Shown one piece after another: positions 1 to 5,479 of a stretch of 6,991 bases of DNA (positions are counted from its first letter, which is position 1; every line of letters begins with the position of its first letter). The stretch comes from Roseburia sp. (GTDB lineage Bacteria; Bacillota; Clostridia; Lachnospirales; Lachnospiraceae). A program made the translations under genes and the position numbers. The notes under the pieces were generated by a model, which saw only the letters and a program-made list of their open reading frames with translations, did no database searches and was not told the DNA's origin. The stretch spans positions 1 through 6,991 of the forward strand of contig JAGASC010000061.1 of assembly GCA_017621905.1 (NCBI GenBank). The letters run 5' to 3'.

Positions 1-96
1 ATGGAAGCTTTGCAGGCGGCAAAGATTGCAGGAATGACAGAGCAGGAATTGGTGGAGACATTGAAAATGCTGGCCAAGATGCCGGAGGAAGTATAG
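1..96 (+). CDS. 3' end of a probable GntR-family (YtrA-type) transcriptional regulator, partial
   Basis: The frame is open from the first base to TAG at 94-96 and gives 31 residues rich in Ala, Glu, Leu and Lys, including GMTEQELVETLKML. Small YtrA-type GntR repressors (about 120-130 aa) typically end in such a helix, where a Gly-(Met/Ile)-(Thr/Ser) turn precedes an EELxxxLxxL helix. The DNA-binding winged helix would lie upstream of the window. An ABC ATPase and two membrane proteins follow in the same direction, which is the normal context of these regulators; they usually repress their own operon. The ATG at base 1 is probably an internal Met rather than the start, because the window begins there. 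The family call rests on a short tail plus context, so it is moderate. A free 31-residue peptide is the alternative. Confidence 0.6.
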   Translation: MEALQAAKIAGMTEQELVETLKMLAKMPEEV

Positions 97-147
97 GAAA
101 GGATATACGGAAAAACTGGCGGGAATGCCAGATGAGAAAGAAAAACA

Positions 148-153
148 GGAGGA
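148..153 (+). promoter_or_regulatory. Ribosome binding site of the ABC ATPase gene
   Basis: A perfect AGGAGG lies 9 nt before the ATG at 163. It favours the first Met over the in-frame Met two codons later. No terminator lies between the regulator tail and this site, so the ATPase gene is probably co-transcribed with the regulator. Confidence 0.75.
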
Positions 154-162
154 ATAGAGTAA

Positions 163-1050
163 ATGGAAATGCAGAGTGCAATTATCGCAACAAACATAAA
201 GAAGAAATATAAGGGCTTTACATTGGATATTCCCCAGTGTCGGATTCCCAAGGGATTTGCCACGGCCCTGATTGGAGAGAACGGGGCGGGAAAGTCCACA
301 TTTCTTAATATTCTGGCAGGGATACGGCTGGATTTTAAGGGAGATATCCGTTATTTTGATGAGCAGGAGCCTGATGTGGAAAAGGTAAAGGAACGGTTGG
401 GCTACACCGGACCGGGCTGCTATTTTCTCCCAAACTGGAACATTACGCAGGTAAAGGAAATCAGCGGACTGCTGTTTGACACCTTTGACGCGAAGCGTTA
501 TGAGCAGCTTTGCGGAGAGCTTGGGATTGGTGATGGAGATGGCTTAAAGAAGGTCTCCGGACTTTCGGATGGAAACCGAATGAAGCTGACGCTGGCAGCA
601 GTGCTTTCCAGGGAAACCGAGTGCCTTCTGATGGATGAACCGGCTTCTCCGCTGGATCCGCTGATGCGTGATAAGCTCTGTGAGATAATAAGAGATTACC
701 TTGCAGCCGGACAGGGGGAACACACAGTGTTTTTCTCCACCCACAATATTTCTGATATGGAAAATGTGACGGATTACTGCATGATTATGGAAAACGGCAG
801 TATCGTGGAAGAAGGCTTTGTGGAGGATTTGAAGGAAAAATATGTGCTGGTCAAGGGTGAAAGGAAGGACGCGGAGGCTGCAAAGAAAGTCCTCTATAGT
901 TTCAGCGGAAATTCTTATGGATTTGAAGGCATTTGTCTGGCAGAAAATTTGGATAAATTGGCGGGAATGGACATTTCTGTGGAGAGACCGTCCCTTTCAC
1001 AGATCAGCGTAGCAGTGATGAAGGCCAACACAAAGCTATATTTTGGGTAG
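163..1050 (+). CDS. ABC transporter ATP-binding protein, YtrB/EcsA-like
   Basis: This is the cytoplasmic ATPase of an ABC-2-type transporter, 295 aa. The Walker A motif is GENGAGKST (38-46). The signature is LSDGN (134-138), in place of LSGGQ. The Walker B motif is CLLMDEP (154-160) with E159 as the likely catalytic Glu. The D-loop is SPLD (162-165) and the switch His is H194 (STHN). A C-terminal extension of about 65 residues (from about 228) is typical of YtrB/EcsA-like ATPases. Around residues 81-88 (YTGPGCYF), where the Q-loop is expected, I see no Gln or Glu. The gene follows a probable GntR regulator by 66 bp and precedes two permease genes, the first 14 bp away. The expected role is to power export of, or protection against, an envelope-active compound. 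The substrate cannot be read from the sequence. Confidence 0.93.
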   Translation: MEMQSAIIATNIKKKYKGFTLDIPQCRIPKGFATALIGENGAGKSTFLNILAGIRLDFKGDIRYFDEQEPDVEKVKERLGYTGPGCYFLPNWNITQVKEISGLLFDTFDAKRYEQLCGELGIGDGDGLKKVSGLSDGNRMKLTLAAVLSRETECLLMDEPASPLDPLMRDKLCEIIRDYLAAGQGEHTVFFSTHNISDMENVTDYCMIMENGSIVEEGFVEDLKEKYVLVKGERKDAEAAKKVLYSFSGNSYGFEGICLAENLDKLAGMDISVERPSLSQISVAVMKANTKLYFG

Positions 1051-1064
1051 GACGGAGGAAATTT

Positions 1065-1721
1065 ATGATAAGAAAAATAAAAAGTTATCTTATTTTTACG
1101 CCTGTGTTTTACCGGTGGCTGATGTTTTTGATGGTGCCGGCAGGAACCATAGGATTACAGTGGCTGATAGAACCGATAGATTTATTTATGACAGGATATA
1201 TTAACGTGATGATATGGGTCATGGTTGAAATTATTTCGGATAACTGGGTGTTTGGCGGTATGGCCGTTGCGGGCGGAAAACAATGGGAATACGTGAAGAC
1301 TTCTAAGAGAGGCATGCCAATCGTGGAAAATGCTCTTGGTGTAAATATGGCAAGGCAGTTCCTGGAAGGTATGATTATTTTTATTGCGGGTTGGGCGTTT
1401 TTTTCGCTGCGAAATGGCAGAGGATTTTCCGATGTGGGAGAGCTGATTATATATGTGGATATGTTGCTGATGGCATATTTTGTGATAGTGGCGGCGCTTA
1501 GCATTACAAGATTTTTCGACAGTGTGCTGATCAATACAGGAACGGCTTCCCTGGCAAGTATTCTGTTGGTGGGAGGATTTGCATTGGTGGCGGCCTGGAA
1601 ATATGTTATGCTGGTGCTGCTGGTGATTTTGGCGGCAGCGGTCAGTGTGATGGGAGTAAAGCTGATTATGTGGAGAGTGAGGGAGAGCTATTATGACAGA
1701 GCGGATAAAAAAGAGTATTAA
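1065..1721 (+). CDS. ABC-2-type transporter membrane protein (first permease subunit)
   Basis: A 218-aa polytopic membrane protein with about six hydrophobic segments near residues 17-35, 41-57, 98-115, 127-147, 157-177 and 179-202. The ends are basic or polar and likely cytoplasmic. GGAGG at 1054-1058 sits 6 nt before the ATG. A charged loop after the second segment (KQWEYVKTSKRG, 72-83) resembles the cytosolic coupling loop of small ABC-2 permeases, where a Ser-Pro or Ser-Lys with basic residues is common. The gene lies 14 bp after the ATPase and overlaps the next membrane gene by 29 bp, so the three probably encode one complex. No lipoprotein signal or extracellular domain is visible. The specific family and substrate are not recognised; the transporter role rests on topology and operon position. 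Confidence 0.8.
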   Translation: MIRKIKSYLIFTPVFYRWLMFLMVPAGTIGLQWLIEPIDLFMTGYINVMIWVMVEIISDNWVFGGMAVAGGKQWEYVKTSKRGMPIVENALGVNMARQFLEGMIIFIAGWAFFSLRNGRGFSDVGELIIYVDMLLMAYFVIVAALSITRFFDSVLINTGTASLASILLVGGFALVAAWKYVMLVLLVILAAAVSVMGVKLIMWRVRESYYDRADKKEY

Positions 1722-2352
1722 AATGTTGGGATATACGTTCGGAATCAGGCAGTCAGTGGTGTTTATGGTGCTTTTTACCGTGTTTGGAATTGTGACGTGT
1801 CTGCGGAAAGGAAACCTGGGATCCATGGGCGGATTTTTTATTATATTAATGGGGATGTGGCCGGTACAGTTGATTCAGTCCCTTCCTGGTTCTCAGATGG
1901 TTCAGGCATCCCCCTGGAAAAAGGCACTGCAGACCTGGGTGCCCGCAATGATGGGGCTTGTGTGCTTTGTGGCCGGATATTTGATTGTACTGCTGCTGCG
2001 ACTGCCGGGAAGTGCAAGTGCGGATGCAGCGGAGCTTTCCAGGATGAGCGGAGAACTGTTGTTAGTGGGAGCTTCGACATTTCTTATGATGCTATACTGT
2101 GGAGCTGCATATAAGTTTATGGTTGTATCTACTGTACTTTTTCTGGTGTTGTATCTGGGAGGCACGATGGCCTACAATATTATTTTTGTTATTTTTGAGC
2201 GGCCGCTGAGTATTTCCCTGCAGGCGGCAGCAGTAATCGGGCTGTTGGAGATTGTGGCGGGGGCCTTTGCGCAGTACGGGATATCACTGCTGCTGTATAA
2301 GTACCCGGTCTCAAAGCATGCGCAGTTCCGGCAACTGCAGAAATATATGTAA
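1693..2352 (+). CDS. ABC-2-type transporter membrane protein (second permease subunit)
   Basis: A 219-aa membrane protein with about six hydrophobic segments near residues 20-37, 46-64, 82-103, 119-138, 141-164 and 174-200. A loop after the second segment reads QASPWKKAL (71-79), the Ser-Pro plus Lys pattern of small ABC-2 permease subunits. It sits where the preceding permease has VKTSKRG. The ATG at 1693 lies inside the end of the upstream gene (29 bp overlap) behind a GTGAGGGAG stretch at 1678-1686, which suggests translational coupling. An alternative start is Met11 at 1723, two bases after the upstream stop, but no purine-rich site precedes it as well. With the upstream gene it probably forms a heterodimeric channel driven by the ATPase. 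It is the last gene of the operon, followed by the terminator at 2453-2499. Confidence 0.8.
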   Translation: MTERIKKSIKMLGYTFGIRQSVVFMVLFTVFGIVTCLRKGNLGSMGGFFIILMGMWPVQLIQSLPGSQMVQASPWKKALQTWVPAMMGLVCFVAGYLIVLLLRLPGSASADAAELSRMSGELLLVGASTFLMMLYCGAAYKFMVVSTVLFLVLYLGGTMAYNIIFVIFERPLSISLQAAAVIGLLEIVAGAFAQYGISLLLYKYPVSKHAQFRQLQKYM

Positions 2353-2452
2353 AAAATAGAGGAGGTACCTTTTAAAAGCTATGTCAGCACGTGTTGCATT
2401 TTGTGTACCTTTTGGGCGTGGAAATTACAATCCTGGCAAGAATACAAATAGG

Positions 2453-2499
2453 AAAACCCCGGTAAAATCAAGGCATTCTTGAAAATACTGGGGTTTTTT
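2453..2499 (+). terminator. Rho-independent terminator of the ABC operon, possibly bidirectional
   Basis: The arms AAAACCCC (2453-2460) and GGGGTTTT (2490-2497) pair. The stem continues with one mismatch through GTA/TAC and, after a 3x3 internal loop, with CAAG/CTTG. A run of six T follows at 2494-2499. This would stop transcription from the permease operon. Read on the minus strand, the same hairpin ends in four T and lies just beyond the tRNA 3' end, so it may also terminate the convergent tRNA transcript. Confidence 0.8.
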
Positions 2500-2503
2500 G
2501 ACA

Positions 2504-2574
2504 AGCAGACAACGGGAATCGAACCCGCCTCCTCAGCTTGGGAAGCTGATGTACTACCGATATACTATGTCTGC
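2504..2574 (-). tRNA. trnG-CCC: tRNA-Gly (anticodon CCC)
   Basis: Read on the minus strand, the sequence folds into a full cloverleaf. The acceptor stem pairs GCAGACA with TGTCTGC over 7 bp. The D stem is GTAT/GTAC. The anticodon stem is TCAGC/GCTGA around the 7-nt loop TTCCCAA. The variable loop has 4 nt. The T arm is GCGGG-TTCGATT-CCCGT with one G-U pair. The anticodon CCC reads GGG glycine codons. The discriminator base is U (2504). The next bases are TGT, so CCA is not encoded and must be added by nucleotidyltransferase. The gene stands alone between two + strand units, with its own promoter and a hairpin beyond its 3' end. Confidence 0.95.
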
Positions 2575-2588
2575 GTAGATATATTCTT

Positions 2589-2616
2589 ATTATAACGCGA
2601 AAGAAAAAGATTGCAA
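2589..2616 (-). promoter_or_regulatory. Promoter of the tRNA-Gly gene
   Basis: On the minus strand, TTGCAA (2611-2616) and a perfect TATAAT (2589-2594) are 16 bp apart. The expected transcription start near 2582 leaves a leader of about 8 nt before the mature tRNA 5' end at 2574, which is normal for a single-tRNA unit. Confidence 0.75.
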
Positions 2617-2639
2617 GAACTTTCTTTCTGTCGTAAGAT
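2611..2639 (+). promoter_or_regulatory. Candidate promoter of the S66 peptidase gene, sharing its -35 with the tRNA promoter
   Basis: The same TTGCAA hexamer (2611-2616), which is its own reverse complement, is followed on the + strand after 17 bp by TAAGAT (2634-2639). Transcription would begin near 2646, giving a short leader of about 29 nt before the ATG at 2675. Very AT-rich sequence at 2641-2659 offers alternative -10 boxes, so the exact start is uncertain. Confidence 0.5.
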
Positions 2640-2674
2640 AAATTTATAAAATTTTTATAGGAAATGAGGAAAAT

Positions 2675-3751
2675 ATGAGATATCCGAAACATTTGCCAGA
2701 GCATGGGACCATTGGTTTTGTGGCGCCATCTTTTGGCTGCAATATTGAGCCGTATCGGACGGCATTTGAAAATGCACAGAAAAAATTGAAAGGGCTTGGT
2801 CATAAACTGGATATTGGCCCAAACTGTTATGAGGGGAAAGGAATTGGCATCAGCAATACACCGGAAGCCTGCGGGGAAGAATTGACGGAATACTATTGCC
2901 GCAAGGGAAATGATGTGTTGATTTCCTGTGGTGGCGGAGAGTTGATGTGTGAGACTATATCCCATGTGGATTTTGCTCGGATCCGGGATGCGGAGCCAAA
3001 GTGGTATATGGGATTTTCGGATAATACGAATATGACTTTTTTGTTGGCAACGCTATGTGATACAGCGGCTATTTATGGACCTTGTGCTGCGGCGTTTGGT
3101 ATGGAACCATGGCACGAGAGCATTTCTGATGCCTATCGGTTGCTGCGGGGGGAGATACATACGGTAAGCGGATATGGGCTTTGGGAGAAGGAAGGTTTAA
3201 AAGACGAGGAGCATCCGCTTTTGCCATACAATGTGACTGAGGAACGCAGGATACGTATTTTTTTACCGGAAAAGTGTGCGGCTACCGGTAAGGGAATACT
3301 TCGGGAGGTGTCTGCAGCAGATACACAGGTATATATGGAAGGCCGCCTCATTGGTGGCTGCTTGGATTGTCTGGTCAACTTGCTTGGAACGGAGTTTGAC
3401 CGGGTGCCTGAATTTGCTGAGCGCTACAGTGGGGATGGTATCATCTGGTTCCTGGAAGCTTGTGATTTGAATGTTATGGCAATTCGTCGCGCTATCTGGC
3501 AGATGAAGCATGCAGGCTGGTTCTCGCATGTAAAAGGAGTTCTGGTTGGCCGGCCGCTGGTGTTTGGGCAGGAGATGATGGGGTTGGACCAGTATCGGGC
3601 AGTGTGTGATTTGCTGGCGGAGTATCAGGTACCGGTGATCATGGATGTGGACTTCGGCCACTTGCCGCCGATGATGCCGGTGATTTGCGGCAGCTATGCG
3701 AAAATTGCCACAAGAGGTAACGATATATCGATCGAAATGATTGAGAAGTAA
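2675..3751 (+). CDS. S66 family serine peptidase (LD-carboxypeptidase / MccF-like)
   Basis: A 358-aa cytoplasmic enzyme with no signal peptide and no membrane segment. The N-terminal Rossmann-like part opens with GTIGFVAPS (11-19). A glycine-rich CGGGE (85-89) follows. The nucleophile elbow is GFSDNT (113-118) with S115. The C-terminal part holds the other triad members, E261 (WFLEACD) and H329 (DFGHLPP). Known S66 members use Ser-Glu-His and either cleave the LD bond of muropeptide tetrapeptides during wall recycling (LdcA) or hydrolyse microcin C-type peptide-nucleotides (MccF). Family length is about 300-310 aa for LdcA and about 345 for MccF, so this protein is nearer MccF. The long insert between Ser and Glu also points that way. 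TGAGGA at 2665-2670 precedes the ATG by 4 nt. It appears to be a single-gene unit. The family is firm; the substrate is open. Confidence 0.92.
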   Translation: MRYPKHLPEHGTIGFVAPSFGCNIEPYRTAFENAQKKLKGLGHKLDIGPNCYEGKGIGISNTPEACGEELTEYYCRKGNDVLISCGGGELMCETISHVDFARIRDAEPKWYMGFSDNTNMTFLLATLCDTAAIYGPCAAAFGMEPWHESISDAYRLLRGEIHTVSGYGLWEKEGLKDEEHPLLPYNVTEERRIRIFLPEKCAATGKGILREVSAADTQVYMEGRLIGGCLDCLVNLLGTEFDRVPEFAERYSGDGIIWFLEACDLNVMAIRRAIWQMKHAGWFSHVKGVLVGRPLVFGQEMMGLDQYRAVCDLLAEYQVPVIMDVDFGHLPPMMPVICGSYAKIATRGNDISIEMIEK

Positions 3752-3793
3752 CGAAAAGGGATAGTGGGAGTATGATTTTTGTGAAAATTATAG

Positions 3794-3799
3794 TATAAT
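3794..3799 (+). promoter_or_regulatory. Candidate -10 box of the nfeD operon
   Basis: A perfect TATAAT lies 88 bp before the nfeD ATG, in the 136-bp gap after the S66 gene. No good -35 hexamer stands 16-18 bp upstream; the 17-bp position reads TATGAT. The promoter may be weak or need an activator. No clear hairpin terminator follows the S66 stop, so read-through from upstream is also possible. Confidence 0.45.
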
Positions 3800-3874
3800 G
3801 GGCTTGCAGTTGTATTTATGAGGATACTGCATAGATGTAAAAATGAAAACAGAATGGAAAGCATGAAATAGGAT

Positions 3875-3880
3875 AGGAGG
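3875..3880 (+). promoter_or_regulatory. Ribosome binding site of nfeD
   Basis: A perfect AGGAGG stands 7 nt before the ATG at 3888 and fixes the start. Confidence 0.75.
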
Positions 3881-3887
3881 ACATATT

Positions 3888-4346
3888 ATGGAAGCGATTT
3901 TCTGGATTGTATTGGTTGTTCTTTTTGCAGTGATTGAGATGGTCACTGTGAGCCTGACGTCCATCTGGTTTGCGGGAGGTGCGCTTGTTGCGCTGCTCTG
4001 TGCTGCGCTGGGACTGGATCTGGTGTGGCAGATTATTATATTTGTGGCGGTGTCTGTGGTGTTGTTATGTTTTACCAGACCCTGGGCGATGAAATACTTA
4101 AAACCGCGCCTGGTAAAGACCAACTATGAGGTGGCTGTGGAGCAGAATGTCTGTCTGACAGAAGCCGTGGACAACATAAAAGGAACCGGTACAGCGGTAT
4201 TCAAAGGGCTGGAATGGACAGCCAGGGCCTATGAGGAAGGAAAGACCTTCGAGGCCGGCACGATTGTAAAGGTAAAAGAAATCCGGGGTGTTACCATGTA
4301 TGTGGTGGAAAGTGATATTATGCCCCAGAAGGAAGAGGTACAGTAA
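3888..4346 (+). CDS. nfeD: NfeD family membrane protein (short form)
   Basis: A 152-aa protein of the short NfeD type, with no N-terminal ClpP-like protease domain. Three hydrophobic segments lie at about residues 4-22, 27-43 and 46-63. A cytoplasmic OB-fold domain follows at about 80-145, with the family pattern GTGTAVFKGLEWTARA (99-114) and a strand-rich tail. NfeD proteins usually partner SPFH/flotillin-type proteins and are thought to help organise membrane domains; nfeD genes are commonly followed by a flotillin or stomatin gene. Here the next gene is a D-2-hydroxyacid dehydrogenase instead, beginning on the base after the nfeD stop codon. The end of this gene also carries that gene's ribosome binding site. 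The family call is strong; no specific role can be assigned from this locus. Confidence 0.9.
   Translation: MEAIFWIVLVVLFAVIEMVTVSLTSIWFAGGALVALLCAALGLDLVWQIIIFVAVSVVLLCFTRPWAMKYLKPRLVKTNYEVAVEQNVCLTEAVDNIKGTGTAVFKGLEWTARAYEEGKTFEAGTIVKVKEIRGVTMYVVESDIMPQKEEVQ
4331..4338 (+). promoter_or_regulatory. Ribosome binding site of the dehydrogenase gene, inside the nfeD coding end
   Basis: GGAAGAGG lies within the last codons of nfeD and 8 nt before the GTG at 4347. It supports a GTG start at that position and tight translational coupling with nfeD. Confidence 0.65.
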
Positions 4347-5279
4347 GTGAAAATAGTATTTTTGGATGCAAAGACCATCGGTGAAGACATTGATTTATCC
4401 GGTTATGACAAGCTGGGTGAGGTAGTAAAGTATGGTTATTCCACGCCCGAAGAGGCGCGGGAGAGAACAAAGGACGCGGATGTTTTGGTGCTCAATAAAG
4501 TGCCGGTCAACGAACAGACCATTGGAGAGGCAAAACAGTTAAAGCTGGTCTGTGTGACGGCTACCGGTACCAATAATCTGGATAAGGAATACCTGGCCGA
4601 GCGGGGAATTGCATGGAGAAATGTAGCCGGGTATTCCACGGAAACTGTGGCACAGCACACCTTTGCGCTGCTGTTCTATCTGTTGGAGAAACTTCCTTAT
4701 TATGATGCCTATGTGAAGACAGAGAAATATGTGGGCGATACCACCTTTACGCATTTTTCTAATGTGTTTCACGAGCTGAGCGGCAAAACCTGGGGGATTA
4801 TTGGACTTGGCGCCATTGGCAGGCGTGTGGCAGACCTGGCAAAACTTTTTGGCTGCCGTGTGATTTATTATTCCACCTCAGGAAAGAACAGCCAGCCGGA
4901 TTATGAACGCGTGGATTTTGATACACTGCTGCAGGAGTCGGATGTGGTATCGGTACATGCACCGTTAGATGAAAATACCGAAGGATTGATGAATTTTGCG
5001 GCATTTTCTAAGATGAAGAAGTCGGCGATTTTCTTAAATCTGGGCCGGGGGCCTATTGTGGTGGAACAGGATCTGGCAGATGCTTTAAAGCAAAATGTTA
5101 TTGCAGCGGCAGGACTGGATGTACTGAGCGCAGAGCCTATGAGTCCGGATAATCCATTACGGGAGATGAAGGACAGCGAGCGGTTGATCATTACACCGCA
5201 TATTGCATGGGCCAGTGTGGAAGCCAGAACGAGATTAATGAAAATAATAGAAGAACAGATTCGGGAATTTTTTGTATAG
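4347..5279 (+). CDS. NAD(P)-dependent D-2-hydroxyacid dehydrogenase
   Basis: A 310-aa cytoplasmic oxidoreductase that interconverts 2-oxoacids and D-2-hydroxyacids. An N-terminal catalytic domain leads into the nucleotide-binding fold with GLGAIG (153-158). The family catalytic residues are present: R234 (NLGRGP), E263 (SAEP) and H285 (TPHIAW). Length is usual for the family (about 310-330 aa). The start is GTG, directly after the nfeD TAA, with a ribosome binding site at 4331-4338. At the end of the second beta strand, where NAD-specific members carry Asp, this protein has S176 (VIYYSTSGK). That could relax or shift cofactor choice to NADP. It resembles glycerate/hydroxypyruvate reductase-type members, but the substrate cannot be assigned by eye. 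It is the last gene of the nfeD unit, closed by the hairpin at 5291-5327. Confidence 0.93.
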   Translation: MKIVFLDAKTIGEDIDLSGYDKLGEVVKYGYSTPEEARERTKDADVLVLNKVPVNEQTIGEAKQLKLVCVTATGTNNLDKEYLAERGIAWRNVAGYSTETVAQHTFALLFYLLEKLPYYDAYVKTEKYVGDTTFTHFSNVFHELSGKTWGIIGLGAIGRRVADLAKLFGCRVIYYSTSGKNSQPDYERVDFDTLLQESDVVSVHAPLDENTEGLMNFAAFSKMKKSAIFLNLGRGPIVVEQDLADALKQNVIAAAGLDVLSAEPMSPDNPLREMKDSERLIITPHIAWASVEARTRLMKIIEEQIREFFV

Positions 5280-5290
5280 ATTTCCAAAGC

Positions 5291-5327
5291 AAGACCGTTC
5301 CTATTGGCGTAGGGCGGTCTTTTATTC
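5291..5327 (+). terminator. Rho-independent terminator after the dehydrogenase gene
   Basis: AAGACCG (5291-5297) pairs with CGGTCTT (5315-5321). The stem continues through CCTA/TAGG after a small internal bulge, around a loop of TTGGCG. The tail is TTTATT. It lies 11 bp after the dehydrogenase stop. Confidence 0.85.
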
Positions 5328-5346
5328 ATGTCTGTCTTCCGAAAAC

Positions 5347-5363
5347 TTTAAGAAAATTTTAAC
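5347..5363 (+). promoter_or_regulatory. Possible response-regulator binding site (direct repeat)
   Basis: TTTAAG (5347-5352) and TTTAAC (5358-5363) are near-identical half-sites, 11 bp from start to start, ending 10 bp before the -35 box at 5374. Direct repeats of about one helical turn just upstream of a promoter are typical of OmpR/PhoB-family regulators. The tract is AT-rich, so it could equally be an UP-like element or chance. Confidence 0.3.
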
Positions 5364-5373
5364 CTTCATCAAA

Positions 5374-5401
5374 TTGACAAATTTCCCCGAACTGATAAGA
5401 T
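5374..5401 (+). promoter_or_regulatory. Promoter of the LTA-synthase-like gene
   Basis: A perfect TTGACA (5374-5379) is followed after 16 bp by TAAGAT (5396-5401), preceded by TG at 5393-5394, so the -10 is of the extended type. Transcription would begin near 5408 and leave a leader of about 72 nt. It lies downstream of the preceding terminator, so the next gene is an independent unit. Confidence 0.7.
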
Positions 5402-5479
5402 AGTATGATGTAAAACATATGTAAAATATTAGTGACGTTTCATGCGCAAATATCCGTACACACATAAAGGGAAAATAAA

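Noticed and set aside
116..131. Small hairpin CTGGC-loop-GCCAG between the regulator tail and the ATPase gene
   Set aside because: Only 5 bp with no T run. It is not a terminator and is too small to support a regulatory claim.
125..157. Ten-codon frame just before the ATPase gene
   Set aside because: Too short, without a good ribosome binding site; most of it is the purine-rich leader of the ATPase gene.
1182..1826. A 214-residue open frame on the minus strand opposite the permease genes
   Set aside because: It is antisense to two well-supported membrane genes, rich in His, Asn and Ser as expected from the complement of hydrophobic codons, has no recognisable domain and no good ribosome binding site.
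1797..2114. A 105-residue + strand frame inside the second permease gene
   Set aside because: It is an out-of-frame shadow of a clear six-segment membrane protein and has no start signal of its own.
2641..2659. Imperfect AT palindrome upstream of the S66 gene as an operator
   Set aside because: Pure A/T sequence forms such palindromes by chance; it is better explained as promoter or leader AT richness.
2468..2965. A 165-residue minus-strand frame covering the tRNA and the start of the S66 gene
   Set aside because: It runs through the tRNA, both promoters and the antisense of a conserved enzyme, and the translation shows no family.
3806..3830. Inverted repeat GCAGT/ACTGC in the nfeD leader
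   Set aside because: Five base pairs around a long loop. It shows no riboswitch-like conservation pattern and no terminator tail.
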